A stretch of DNA of 64,000 nucleotides from contig CP085629.1 of the NCBI GenBank assembly GCA_024704175.1, positions 434,001-498,000 of the forward strand, read 5' to 3'. Below, one piece after another: positions 48,411 through 58,936 of this stretch (position 1 is its first letter; the number at the start of each line of letters is the position of its first letter). Below the pieces are notes generated by a model. It saw only the letters and a list, made by a program, of their open reading frames with translations, made no database searches and had not been told where the DNA came from. The position numbers and the translations under genes were made by a program. This DNA comes from Paenibacillus sp. P25. Lineage in GTDB: Bacteria > Bacillota > Bacilli > Paenibacillales > NBRC-103111.

Positions 48411-51128
48411 ATGTCCGAATTAAAAGTGACAGCGTTAACATGCGAATACCAGCCGGAATTGCTCGGGACCGATGTCAGGAAACTGCGGCTCGGGTGGAGG
48501 CTCGTTTCGGGAGCAAGCGGGGACCGTTCAGCAGGCCTATCAAATTCAAGTCGCGGCGGGTGAAGCCGATTTTGCAGCGCCTTTATGGGATACGGGCCGT
48601 GTGAACTCTGACCGTTCCATTCACATCGAATATGCCGGTCCGGAGCTGAAGTCCCGCACAAGGTACTATTACCGGGTCAAGGCTTGGGACGGATTCGGCC
48701 GCGAATCGGATTGGAGCGAAGCCGCCTGGTGGGAGACGGCGCTGTTCTCGCCGGAGGAATGGAAGGCCCGCTGGATCACCCCGGACCCGGAAGAGCTTGA
48801 TCCCGACGGGAAGCCGGTCTTTATGCTTCGCAGCCGCTTCGTGGCACGGCAAGGGATCCGATCAGCGCGCATTTATGCCACGGCGGCGGGGGTATACGAA
48901 ATCTATGTGAACGGAAGCCGCGTCGGCCGCGAGCCGCTGGCTCCGGGATGGACCAGTTACAAGCACCGCCACCAGTATCAGACGTATGACGTTATTTCGC
49001 AGCTTCAGAGCGGTGGGAACGGAATCGGCATTCTGCTCGGCGACGGCTGGTACAAAGGGGAGCTTACCTGGCTGGACAAACGAAATATTTACGGAGACCG
49101 GAGAGCGGCGCTGCTGCAGCTTCATATCCGGTATGACGACGGGACGGAGCAGGTTATCGTCACTGATCCGACGTGGAGGGCGTCTACGGGACCGATTCTC
49201 CTGTCGGAATTATATGCCGGTGAGATCTACGACGCCAGATTGGAGAAGCCGGGCTGGAGCCGGGCGGACTATGACGATTCGGAATGGAAGGCCGTGGAGG
49301 CCATCGATCTTCCGTTCAGCCAGCTGACGGCCCAGGAGAACTGGCCGACCCGGGTGATCGAAACCTTGAGACCGCAGGAAGTGATTCGGACTCCGTCCGG
49401 AGAAACCGTGCTCGATATGGGGCAGAATCTGGTCGGACGCGTCCGGATGACGCTGCAGGCGCCTGCGGGCACGCAGATTCGGCTGCAGCATGCGGAGGTG
49501 CTGGATCAGGAGGGCAATTTCTACACGGGAAATCTCCGCAAAGCGAAGCAAACCGTTGAATATACCGCCAAAGGCGAAGGTACGGAGACGTACGCCCCTC
49601 ATTTTACCTTTCAAGGCTTCCGGTATGTGAAGGTGGAAGGCTTCCCGGCATCGGATGATGGGGGTCGCTGGACAGCTTTACTGCGGAAGTGATCCATTCG
49701 GATATGGAGCGGACGGGGCGGTTTGAATGCTCGAATCCCTTGGTGAACCGGCTGCAGCAGAACATCGTCTGGGGCCAGCGCGGCAATTTCCTGGATGTTC
49801 CGACGGATTGTCCCGCAGCGTGACGAGCGGCTCGGCTGGACCGGGGACGCGCAGGTGTTTATCCGGACATCCGCCTTCAATTATCACGTCGCACCGTTCT
49901 TTACCAAGTGGCTGCGCGATCTCAAGGCGGACCAGATGCCGGACGGCAGTGTGCCTTTTGTCATTCCGGATGTGCTGGAGGGCTTTAATTTCAACAACCT
50001 AAACGGAGGGCCTCAAACGTCTTCGGCATGGGGAGACGCGGCCACCATATGCCCGTGGACCCTTTATTTGTGCTATGGCGATGAGCGTCTGCTGGCGGAG
50101 CAGTACGGGAGCATGAAAGCTTGGGTCGACTATATACGGGTTCAAGGCGAGGACGAACACGTCTGGGACAGCGGCTTTCACTTCGGCGACTGGCTCGCGC
50201 TCGATGCCCACGAAGGCAGTTATTTCGGCGCAACGCCGGTAGAGTTAGTAGCGACAGCGTATTATGCGTATTCAACCCGGATCCTGCGGGATGCAGCGTC
50301 TGTGCTTGGAAAAGAGGAGGATGCGCGCCTCTACGGCGAACTCCTGGTTGGGATCACCGCCAAATTCCGCGAGAGATTCATTGCGCCGGCCGGACAAATG
50401 ATCGCATCGACCCAGACCGCGCATATTCTTCCGCTCATGTTCGATTTGGTGGAAGGCGATGTCCGGAAGCAGGTGGCTCGCGATCTCAATGCGTTGGTAA
50501 CGGAAAACGGTTACCACCTCAGCACCGGCTTTGTCGGAACGCCTTACTTGTGCCTCACCTTATCGGACAACGGGTACCACGATACGGCCGTCAAGCCGCT
50601 GCTGCAGGACACCTACCCCTCCTGGCTGTATTCCATTTCGAAAGGTGCAACCACCATCTGGGAGCACTGGGACGGAATCAAACCGGACGGCTCGTTCTGG
50701 AGCGACGATATGAACTCGTATAACCACTATGCTTACGGAGCGATAGGAGATTGGCTGTACCGGTATGTGGCGGGATTGGATTTGGATGAAAAAGCGGCGG
50801 CATACAAGCGGATCCGCATCCATCCCCGCAGCTTGGGCGGAGCGCTGACTTACGCCGCGGCGGAGCTCTCCTCCCCTACGGGGGGATTCAATCGCGTTGG
50901 GAGAAGCAGGGGGACCGAATCGAGGTCCGGGTGCAAATACCGGCCAATACGACCGCCGAGATCATTCTCGAAGGAGCTTCTCTTGCGGAGTCGCGGGAGG
51001 GCGGCCAGGCGCTGTCCGGCGTGCAGGGCATCCTTGCCGCCAACGAAACGGAGGGCGGGGTTGTCGTGTCGGCCGGTTCGGGAGCTTACTGCTTCACCTA
51101 TCCGGGCCGTCAGCCTGAACGTTCATAG
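48411..51128 (+). CDS. GH78 alpha-L-rhamnosidase (four frameshifts)
   Basis: About 905 residues with no signal peptide, thus intracellular. It should cut terminal rhamnose from pectic or flavonoid oligosaccharides. The N-terminal Ig-like domain has AYQIQVAAGEADF. The next beta domain has FVARQGIRSARIYATAAGVY and the Bac_rhamnosid segment VLDMGQNLVGRVRM. The (alpha/alpha)6 barrel shows PTDCPQRDERLGWTGDAQVF, HFGDWLALDAHEG and SNGYHDT-like motifs, then TTIWEHWDGIKPDGSFW and NHYAYGAIGDWLYR. Breaks lie near 48515, 49688, 49810 and 50888. AAGGAG precedes ATG 48411. The AraC gene diverges from it, with 196 bases between the starts and a TATAAT at 48312. Confidence 0.9.
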
Positions 51129-51139
51129 GAGAGCGGGCC

Positions 51140-51180
51140 ATCCCGCGGGAGGAGAGATATCTTCCTGCGGGATTATTTTT
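51140..51180 (+). terminator. Terminator of the rhamnosidase gene
   Basis: ATCCCGCGGGAGGA and TCTTCCTGCGGGAT pair closely and are followed by TATTTTT. Confidence 0.85.
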
Positions 51181-51181
51181 C

Positions 51182-51726
51182 TGCGGCCGCGAGCTTCCGC
51201 GTGATGGGAGAAATGCCGGTATCCAGGTGTATAACAATATCGCGGAAATCGATTTGACCCGTCAAGCGGTCAACGAGACGGCAGGTAAAATCATGAAGAA
51301 CGGCGGCGAGCTGGTTGACGCCCGGTCCTACTCGACTTCCGGCGGCAACGGATACGGCGTAGGAATGAGCCAATACGGCGGCTCAATGCTTGGAGGGAAA
51401 GGATGGGGATATGAACGCATTCTGGACGCCTGTTACAGCGGCATGCAGCTTAGTGATATACCGGGCACAAGCTTATCGCTGACCGGTATTCTGATCGGCG
51501 GGCTAGGCCCGATGCGGGAAGGCGATAAGCTTCACACGGACATGACGGCCACCTATTTGGACGGTACGGTTACGAAAGTGACGGTGGCAATCCGCAGGTG
51601 GCGACCGTTTCGGCCACGGGCCTGCTTACCGCCATTGGCAAGTCAAACCGAGATATCCGCCGCTACGGAAGGCTGAAGGTCAGTGATAAGCTCGTAGTGA
51701 CGCCTGCACGGCCGGAATGTGATTAG
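51182..51726 (+). pseudogene. SpoIID/LytB-like domain plus Ig-like (Big_2) domain, truncated remnant
   Basis: The first part contains NGYGVGMSQYGGSMLGGKGW and YERILDACYSGMQL. This is the C-terminal signature of SpoIID/LytB proteins (GHGVGMSQxGA and IL-x-x-YYPG). The second part, after a frame change near 51590, is a Big_2-type domain with ATYLDGTV, NPQVATVSATGLLTAIG and a final KVSDKLVVTPA. The N-terminal SpoIID half, a signal peptide and a promoter are missing, and the gene begins within the rhamnosidase terminator. It is likely the tail of a lost secreted protein. Confidence 0.6.
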
Positions 51727-51739
51727 AGTTTGCAGCAAA

Positions 51740-51777
51740 GAAAGGTCCTTTCCTTATTCGGAAGGGACCTTTCTTCC
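51740..51777 (+). terminator. Rho-independent terminator before the response regulator
   Basis: GAAAGGTCC-TTTCC pairs with GGAAGGGACCTTTC, followed by TTCC. The T-tract is short. Confidence 0.65.
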
Positions 51778-51890
51778 ATATTGAGGAATTTCCCTGCATA
51801 GGAACTTTTTACCCAATTTGGATGGGACAGCAGGATAAGCCCCTTTATGTTGAAATTTTTGGTAAATAGGATACATGGGGGTGGATGCGG

Positions 51891-52703
51891 ATGATTTCTG
51901 CGGTACCGGATAAACTTAAGATCCTTGTCGTAGACGATGAATATCTGGTAAGACTAGGTTTAAGGACGACGATCGATTGGGAGGCGTACGGCTTCGAGCT
52001 GGTGGGCGAGGCGGAGGACGGTGAAGCGGGATTGGAGATGGCGCTCAGGCTCCGGCCGGACATCATTATCACCGATATGAGCATGCCGTTTCTGGACGGC
52101 ATCGGTTTGATGAAAGAGCTGCGCAATCTCGGAATCGGCTCGAAGGTGGTTGTGCTGAGCGGTTACGACGATTTTCAATATGCCAAAGGAGCGATCACCT
52201 ACGGGGCCTTTGATTTTATTTTAAAACCGGTCGAAAATGATAAATTCATTGCAACCGTGAGCAAGCTGGCGGATACAATCCGCAATGAGCGGCTGACCGA
52301 GCAGTTAGGGAAGCAGAAGCTGATCAAGGATTTGCTCGTCCTCCTCCGGAAGCTGCGGACCCGGAAAACGGCCGGCACCGCTATCGTCGCAGAAGAAGCG
52401 ATCCGTTATATCCGCGAGCATTATTCCGAAGAATTGTCGGTGAGCCGGATTGCCGATAAGCTGTACATCAGCCCCTCCTATTTGATGCATGCCTTTAAAG
52501 AGCATACGTCGATCACCGTAAACGATTACATAACGGGTCCGCCGGATCGAAAAGGCCAAGGAGCGCTGCGCACTCAGAAATATAAGACCTATGAAGTTTG
52601 TGAGCGTGTCGGGATAAGCGATCCGCGTTATTTCAGTCAGCTGTTCAAACGGTACACGAATTTGACCCCGAGGGAATATGCCAAGAGCTGTTACTACGAT
52701 TGA
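51891..52703 (+). CDS. AraC-type response regulator (two compensating frame changes)
   Basis: A continuous frame of 270 residues, shorter than the usual YesN regulator because the long middle region is absent. The receiver has ILVVDDEYLVRLGLR, the phosphorylated Asp in IIITDMSMPFLDG and YGAFDFILKPVEN. The AraC domain has LSVSRIADKLYISPSYLMHA and CERVGISDPRYFSQLFKRYT. Between them, at about 52533-52565, the residues TGPPDRKGQGA do not fit the family. Shifting one base gives RRIEKAKER, so two opposite indels probably cancel out. ATG 51891 is favoured by GGGGGTGG six bases upstream. It pairs with the kinase gene that follows. Confidence 0.88.
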   Translation: MISAVPDKLKILVVDDEYLVRLGLRTTIDWEAYGFELVGEAEDGEAGLEMALRLRPDIIITDMSMPFLDGIGLMKELRNLGIGSKVVVLSGYDDFQYAKGAITYGAFDFILKPVENDKFIATVSKLADTIRNERLTEQLGKQKLIKDLLVLLRKLRTRKTAGTAIVAEEAIRYIREHYSEELSVSRIADKLYISPSYLMHAFKEHTSITVNDYITGPPDRKGQGALRTQKYKTYEVCERVGISDPRYFSQLFKRYTNLTPREYAKSCYYD

Positions 52704-52720
52704 ACAGGGGGGCTGACCGG

Positions 52721-54510
52721 TTGATCACTTTGGAGAAAATGAAGATCCGAAGCCGGATCTTTTGGCTGATCCTGATCTGTCTCTTGTTATCCTCGATGTC
52801 GATCTTTCAAGTCTCACGGATCGCCGTGCAGAAGATCGTCGAAGATTTCATGTACAACGATGTGAAATTAAACCAGGAAAATACCGAATCGAGTCTCGAT
52901 TTTTTGGTCAATCAGGTCAATATGCTTTCCGTCCGCCTGCTGACCCATAATGGAATTTACAATATCTTGGACGACGAAGGGCTCGGCATCTCAGAGAAAA
53001 AAGCCCGTCTAAACGACCTTCTGAACCAGATGATGATCGACCGGAGCATCGTGGGGGATATTGTGATTCTGGCCGGCGACGCGGCCTTTAATTATGAAAG
53101 CAATGAAGTCATCGATCTTCCCGACCGCTCCTACCTCAGCGAGATCGAACAATCGAAAACGCCGGTATGGGGTAAAACGAAAAAAGACGCCGAGGGGAAC
53201 GCTTATATTTTGCTCGGAAGAAGGTTTCAGAACTTTTTTACCGGGCAAAACCGGGGGTATCTCGTCATTTATATCAAGGAAAGGGCGATTCATAACCTGT
53301 TGAAGCATATGGTCATGCAGGACCGCGGATATTCCTTCCTGGTTACGGGCGGGTCCTATATCCTGTCCCATCCGTATCCCGGGAAAGTCGGCACGACCAT
53401 ATTCGATACGGACGTATTCCGAATGGACGGGGAACCGCGTTCAAAAAGGCCGACTACGACGGTAAGCCTTCCGTGATTGCAAGATACCCTCTGCAGGGCG
53501 GAGTGAAGCGGCTGGGATTGGACTGGGAAGTCATCAGTGTCGTTTCCGATGAAAAGCTGCTTGAAAATGTGAACAAAATCAAAAGCTATGCGATGATGCT
53601 TCAAATCGCCGCGCTGCTCCTGTCGGTTCTGATTTCGCTGTACGTTTCCGCCGGGATTATCAAACCGGTCAGGCGGCTCAGCCTGCGGATCAGCCAATTT
53701 TCCGGAGAGGCCGGCTTCGTCCCTGTCTACCGGAACCAGAAAGATGAGCTTTGGGTGCTGGAGAACAGCTTCAACGATATGGTCGTCCGCATCGGCGACT
53801 TGATTAAGCGCAATAACGAGGAGAAGGACCGGCGGCGGGAAATGGAGCTTATTGCCCATCAGGCGCAGATCAACCCGCATTTTTTATACAATACGCTCGA
53901 TGCGATCGGGTGGCTCGCGAAGATCCACAAGCAGAACGAGATTGAGAAAATGGTCATCGCCCTCTCGAGCTTTTACCGGCTGAGTCTGCATAAGGGAGAC
54001 AAATACATTACCGTAGAGGAAGAAATCGGCATCGTCCAAAGCTATGTCGCTATCGAGGCGCTCAGGTTCCCGGGGAAATTCGAAGTGCAGTACGACATTG
54101 CCGAAGACATCCTGGCCTTCAAAATGCTGAAAATTATTATTCAGCCGCTCATCGAGAATGCGATCAAACACGGGATCAGCGGCAAAAGAGGCAAGGGGCT
54201 GGTTACGATTAGGGGATACCGGTCGGGGGATTCGCTCCGGTTTGAAATTACCGACGACGGGGCCGGTTTCGACGTAGGCACGTTCAAGAAACAAGGCGAG
54301 CCGCGACCCTATAAAGGCGGAGGCTACGGGATCCGCAATGTGAACGAACGGATCCAGCTCGAGTACGGCTTCGGGTACGGGGTCGAGATTCGCAGCACGG
54401 TCGGTGCGGGCACCACATCCGTCGTTACGGTAAGGATCAAAGAGGGCGATAAGGTTCGGTATGAAGCGGGATTAACGGAAAGCTCTCATTCTTCCGTACA
54501 GCTGGGCTAA
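52721..54510 (+). CDS. YesM-type sensor histidine kinase (one frameshift)
   Basis: About 596 residues. The first membrane helix is FWLILICLLLSSMSIFQV, followed by a Cache-like extracellular domain (about 40-270). A second helix near 53590-53660 (MLQIAALLLSVLISLYVSA), a HAMP domain and the kinase core follow. The histidine is in HQAQINPHFLYNTLDAI. The ATP site has IIIQPLIENAIKHGISGKRG, EITDDGAGF and GGGYGIRNVNERIQL. The frame breaks near 53450 in the sensor. TTG 52721 has GGGGGG eight bases upstream; ATG 52739 is possible. With the adjacent regulator it probably controls the ABC importer at 55.6 kb. Confidence 0.88.
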
Positions 54511-55458
54511 GGGACGGGTCACGCTCCTTTTCAGCATCAGTGCAAGAATGACGGCGAACAGGCCGCTTAGCGGCCCCAGCAGCACGATCGACCACTTGAG
54601 GGCGGACAGATTGGAGACGGAGTCCCGCGGCGGGATGGAAACCACGATTTTGACATTCGAATTCATGACCGTATGGTACAAATAAAGCTGGTCGCCGTCC
54701 GCGGAGATAAACCTCCCTTCCAAACCGTTGTTCAGCTGAGTGAGGTCCTGGGGGGCGGCATCGTCCGCGCTCCCGCTAAGGGAGGAATGAACGATGTTCT
54801 CCCCGTCGCGGATGAGAAACAGGCAGTTATGGCGGAAAAGGTCATTGTCGGTCCTGAAGAAACCGAACAGCTTGTCCGCATCGAGGTCGACGATCATCGT
54901 CCCCGGCGTGCCGCCTTCCGAAACGGTCCACTTCAGCAAATAACTGAAGGTTCCGTTCGTGCTGTAGCGGTCGTAATAATAGGGCGACAGGTTCTTGTAT
55001 CTCGACAGCCACTTCCACTGCTCTCCGCTATCGTTCATAAACCGCCGGATGGGCTCTTCCTCTTTGAGCTTCTCCATCGACGGCACATTCGACATTCCGC
55101 TTAGGGTAAATACCGTTCCGTCCGGCCGGTACAGAGAAATCCCTTTGACATCCATATTCATGCCGAAAGTCAAACGGTCCAGCAGGAGCGATACTTTGGA
55201 GGGCGGCACATTCGGTCGCCAGGCAGTCTCCGTGATGCCCGGGTTGTTGGCAATCATCTTGGCCGTCTCTCCGATGTAGTTCAAATACTGCTCCAGCAAG
55301 TCATTGGAGCTGCGGAAATAGTTGGACGAGACCTGCACCGTCTCAAAGAGGACCGTCTTTTTGGCCCACTGATAGGCAAAGACGCCCATGACCGCTATGC
55401 AAAAGGACAAGCCTGATATGGTGATCAGCATAATTCGGCGGGACAGCTTCTTAAACAT
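54472..55458 (-). pseudogene. Truncated YesM-type sensor (kinase domain missing)
   Basis: Sensor half of a second YesM-type kinase, 328 residues. It has a membrane helix (IMLITISGLSFCIAVMGVFAY), a Cache-like extracellular domain with WLSRYKNLSPYYYDRYSTNG and a second helix (IVLLGPLSGLFAVILALML). It then has only the first few residues of HAMP (SVTRPLAQLYGRMRAF) before a stop. The histidine and ATP-binding domains are absent. Its end overlaps the convergent end of the other kinase gene by 39 bases, so the missing part was probably lost by deletion or rearrangement at that junction. It could still act as a membrane protein, but this is doubtful. Confidence 0.8.
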
Positions 55459-55553
55459 CGACCATTCCTGCCTTCGTACGGGTTTGGGTGGATATTCCAA
55501 TTATAGCAGGATTACAAACAAAATTGCAGGATTGGTGTATTTTATTATTTTTG

Positions 55554-55567
55554 TGTAAACGCTATCA
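55554..55567 (+). promoter_or_regulatory. cre (CcpA) site upstream of the ABC importer
   Basis: TGTAAACGCTATCA fits the consensus TGWNANCGNTNWCA at every position. It is 52 bases before the start of the binding-protein gene, suggesting catabolite repression of the whole operon. Confidence 0.75.
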
Positions 55568-55619
55568 TTTTTATTGGGAGCACGGCTGTGATCTTAATCT
55601 CCAAGGGAGGAAAAGGGGA

Positions 55620-57050
55620 ATGAAGAAATGGATGGCCATGGGGCTCAGTACCTGTATGGTGTCGCTTGTTGCGGCATGCTCGAGCGGAGGCGGTACGAAT
55701 ACGGCGGCAGGCGATAACGGCGGCAAGAATGCACAGACCGGCGGTACGGGTTCCGGCAAGAAGGAGATTGTTTTTATCAACGGCGACTGGCCTAAGCCGC
55801 AGGATAAAAAGGTGGCCCAGTTCGAGGAATTCAAAAAGAAGTTCGAAGCCGAGAACCCGAATATCAAGATGAAGGAGGAAAGCTTCCAATACGACACCAG
55901 CACGTTCCTGCCGAAGGCGGAAAGCGGGCAGTCGCCGAATTTGTTCGGAACCTGGTTCACCGAGCCGAAGAAAATCATAGGTGCAGGTTACGCCGCGGAT
56001 ATTACCGACGCCATGAAGCGGTACGGGTATGATCAGGCGATCAATCCGGCCATGCTGGACCTGGTGAAGAAGGACGGCAAAATTTACGGGGTTCCTACCA
56101 GCGGCTATTATATGGGCATTTGGTACAACGTCAATTTGTTTAAGCAGGCCGGACTGGTCGATGACAAAGGGATCCCCAAGTTTCCGCGAACCTATGAGGA
56201 GCTTGCGCAGACGGCCAAAGCGATTAAAGACAAGACCGGGAAGGCCGGCTTCTTCTTTCCTACCAAGAACAACCAGGGCGGCTGGCAGTTTATGAATATC
56301 GCCTGGGCGTACGGCGCGGAGTTCGAGAAGCAGACCGACGGCAAATGGAAGGCCGTATTCAATAGTCCGGAAGCGGTGCAGGCGCTGCAGTATGTCAAGG
56401 ATTTGAAATGGAAATACAATGTGCTGGCGGATAACGTTCTGGTCGAGGTTAATGACATGTTCCGTATGTTCGGAACGGATCAGGTGGCTATGGCGTTCGG
56501 CACCTCGGATTGGATGAACACTCCGATCAACGACTATAAGATGAGCAAGGACAATCTGGCGGCTTCCAGCGTTCCGGCCGGCCCGAAAGGCAAGGTGGCG
56601 CTAACCGGAGGGTCGCTCCTGATGTTCGCCAACAACAGCACGCCCGAGCAGATCGATGCCGGCTTCAAGTGGATGAAGATCAAAGGCTTCTCGCCGGAGG
56701 CCAGTCCGGAAGCGCTCAAGGGCTTGGAGGACGACCTGCTGAACAACCAGAAACTCAGCCGGATCGTCGGACCGCACGGTCTTCTCGTCTGGGTCAACAA
56801 AGAGCGGGCGGATGCGGAGAAGGTGATCCGGGAGAAATACAAGACGGTCAATCTGGATCTCTGGAACGACTACATGAAGAACGAGGGCGTCAAAATTCAG
56901 CCCGAAGAGCCGGTCAACGCCCAGGAGCTGTATAAGACGCTGGATGCCGTGATCCAGGCGGTCTTAACCGATAAGAATGCCGATCCGAAGGCACTGCTCG
57001 ACAAAGCGGTCGCCGACTTCCAAAGGGATTATTTGGATAAAGCGAAATAA
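55620..57050 (+). CDS. Carbohydrate ABC transporter substrate-binding lipoprotein
   Basis: An intact 476-residue extracellular binding protein. The signal peptide ends in a lipobox (SLVAAC) and is followed by a Ser/Gly/Asn-rich linker. The mature part shows EIVFINGDWPKPQDKKVAQF, QSPNLFGTWFTEPKKIIGAG and YGVPTSGYYMGIWYNVNLFK, the pattern of family-1 sugar-binding proteins. AAGGGAGG at 55603-55610 sets ATG 55620. A perfect cre box precedes it. Two permeases, a secreted glycosidase, an SDR and a uronate-type dehydratase follow, pointing to a uronic-acid-containing oligosaccharide as ligand. The ATPase must be shared. Confidence 0.9.
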   Translation: MKKWMAMGLSTCMVSLVAACSSGGGTNTAAGDNGGKNAQTGGTGSGKKEIVFINGDWPKPQDKKVAQFEEFKKKFEAENPNIKMKEESFQYDTSTFLPKAESGQSPNLFGTWFTEPKKIIGAGYAADITDAMKRYGYDQAINPAMLDLVKKDGKIYGVPTSGYYMGIWYNVNLFKQAGLVDDKGIPKFPRTYEELAQTAKAIKDKTGKAGFFFPTKNNQGGWQFMNIAWAYGAEFEKQTDGKWKAVFNSPEAVQALQYVKDLKWKYNVLADNVLVEVNDMFRMFGTDQVAMAFGTSDWMNTPINDYKMSKDNLAASSVPAGPKGKVALTGGSLLMFANNSTPEQIDAGFKWMKIKGFSPEASPEALKGLEDDLLNNQKLSRIVGPHGLLVWVNKERADAEKVIREKYKTVNLDLWNDYMKNEGVKIQPEEPVNAQELYKTLDAVIQAVLTDKNADPKALLDKAVADFQRDYLDKAK

Positions 57051-57073
57051 GCGACCCTAAGGAGGGACCAGCC

Positions 57074-58000
57074 ATGCCGTCTCTGGCGAATCATACAACC
57101 GTCAAAGCAAGATCGGGAAGCAGGGTTTGGGGCCGGTCGCTGCGGGATATTCCCTCCTGGTCGCTCATTGCGCCCAGCCTGCTGTTCTTTATCGTGTTTC
57201 ATTGGCGACCGCTTGTTTCGGGAGTGATTCTGTCTTTCTTCGAAACGAAAGGCTACAATGCCGTGAGATTTAACGGTCTGCAAAATTATATCGACGTGGT
57301 CAGCAACTCCGTCTTCCAGCAAACCGTAATCAACACGTTTATGTACGTGTTTTGGTCGCTCGTCCTCGGTTTTTCCGTACCGATCGTCGTGGCGATCATG
57401 ATTAACGAAATGAGGCACTGGCGGCCGTTTTTCAAATTCGCGGTCTATTTTCCCGGTATGGTTCCGGGCATCGCCGGCGCGCCGCTGTGGATGTTTATGT
57501 TCGATCCCGGACCGGGCGGATTGCTCAATATGCTGCTGGATAAACTCGGCATGCCGCCCTCCGAGTGGCTGCAGAACAGCGCGTTGACGATTCCCCTGAT
57601 CATCCTGACCCTGACGTGGAGAGCGTTCGGCGGAACGGTCATTCTATACCTCGCGAGCCTCCAGGGAGTCAATCACGAGCTGTATGAAGCGGCGACCCTG
57701 GACGGGGCGGGGATCTGGAAGCGGATCCGGCATATCACGATCCCGCAGATCTCCCCGATCATCGGCATTCTGCTGATCCTGCAGATCATCGGTGTGTTTC
57801 AGCTGCTCTACGAGCCGCTGACGATGACGGAAGGGGGGCCGAACAACGCTTCGATGTCGCTCATGCTGCAGAGCTACCATTACGCTTTCCGCTATTTTGA
57901 AGCGGGCCGGTCACTCGCCGTCGGCGTCATTACCTTTATCATTCTGGCCGTAATGACCGTCATCTATTTCAGGCTGAGCAAGCGGTCCGAGACCGAGTAG
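57074..58000 (+). CDS. ABC transporter permease, LplB/UgpA type
   Basis: An intact 308-residue inner-membrane protein with six membrane segments. The first is SLIAPSLLFFIVFHWRPLV and the second block is NTFMYVFWSLVLGFSVPIVV. The EAA loop that docks the ATPase reads LYEAATLDGAGIWKRIRHIT, followed by IPQISPIIGILLILQIIGVF and the usual MTEGGPNNAS. It starts 23 bases after the binding-protein gene with AAGGAGG upstream. It ends where the Shine-Dalgarno sequence of the second permease begins, indicating tight co-expression. Confidence 0.92.
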   Translation: MPSLANHTTVKARSGSRVWGRSLRDIPSWSLIAPSLLFFIVFHWRPLVSGVILSFFETKGYNAVRFNGLQNYIDVVSNSVFQQTVINTFMYVFWSLVLGFSVPIVVAIMINEMRHWRPFFKFAVYFPGMVPGIAGAPLWMFMFDPGPGGLLNMLLDKLGMPPSEWLQNSALTIPLIILTLTWRAFGGTVILYLASLQGVNHELYEAATLDGAGIWKRIRHITIPQISPIIGILLILQIIGVFQLLYEPLTMTEGGPNNASMSLMLQSYHYAFRYFEAGRSLAVGVITFIILAVMTVIYFRLSKRSETE

Positions 58001-58012
58001 GAGGTGATTGTC

Positions 58013-58893
58013 ATGCATACCGGAGAACCGGCCGGGATTATCGGCAAGCTCGATTATAAGAATGTCAGAATCAAGCTGCTTTATTGGTTCCTCTTCTGTT
58101 TGCTCATCCTGATCGCGCTGGTTTGTCTGCTTCCCCTTTATGGGTGCTGTCGTCGAGCTTAAAGGACATCAAGGAGTTTTTCGCCGTGCCGCCCACGCTG
58201 ATTCCGCATACGCTGCAGTTCGATAAGCTGTGGGATACTTGGCGCGAGCTCGATTTTACTAGGCTCTACTTGAATACGTTTCTGTTAACGGCCGGCAAGC
58301 TGGTTTTTTCCCTCCTGTTCAATGGCATTCTCGGATACTTCTTGTCCGTGCTGAAGCCCGCCGGCAAGCAAGATCGTGTTCGTGCTCGTCATGTGGACGA
58401 TGCTGCTGCCCAATACGCTGGGGATGGTGCCGATCTTCAAGAACATTATCGACTTCCCGGTGATCGGAATCAACCTGACGAATACGTTCTGGCCGATGTG
58501 GATGATGGCCGGGGCGAACGCCTTTTATGTGATTGTTTTCAAAGGCTTCTTCGACGGGATTCCGCCTTCGCTGGTCGATGCGGCGAAGATGGACGGAGGG
58601 ACGCGGCTTTCGATCTTCTTCCGCGTCGTCGCGCCGCTCAGTAAACCGGTGATCATGGCCATCACCATCTTTACCGTGAATGCGGCCTGGGCCGATTTCT
58701 TCTGGCCGTACATGGTGCTGAAGGATCAGAGCATGTGGACGGTGATCGTCGCCATTTTCAACCTGAAGAGCGTGGTTCCGCTGGATATCCAATTTATCGC
58801 CTTAACCTTTGCCATGATTCCCCCGCTGTCTTGTTTATCTTTTTCCAAAGGTACATTATGCAGGGATTTACGTTCAGCGGGATCAGAGGGTAA
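58013..58893 (+). CDS. ABC transporter permease, LplC/UgpE type (three frameshifts)
   Basis: About 293 residues in the restored frame. The N-terminal helix is IKLLYWFLFCLLILIALVCL. Then follow LWVLSSSLKDIKEFFAVPPT, NTFLLTAGKLVFSLLFNGIL and IVFVLVMWTMLLPNTLGMVP. The EAA loop reads LVDAAKMDGGTRLSIFFRVV. The corrected end VLFIFFQRYIMQGFTFSGIR stops at 58893. Breaks lie near 58137, 58365 and 58832. GGAGGTGA at 58000 sets ATG 58013. It completes the importer with the preceding permease and is followed after 43 bases by the secreted glycosidase. Confidence 0.88.
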
Positions 58894-58936
58894 CGGAGCC
58901 TGCTTTCCAAAGTTTGTCGTAAAGGGAGGAGAATAG

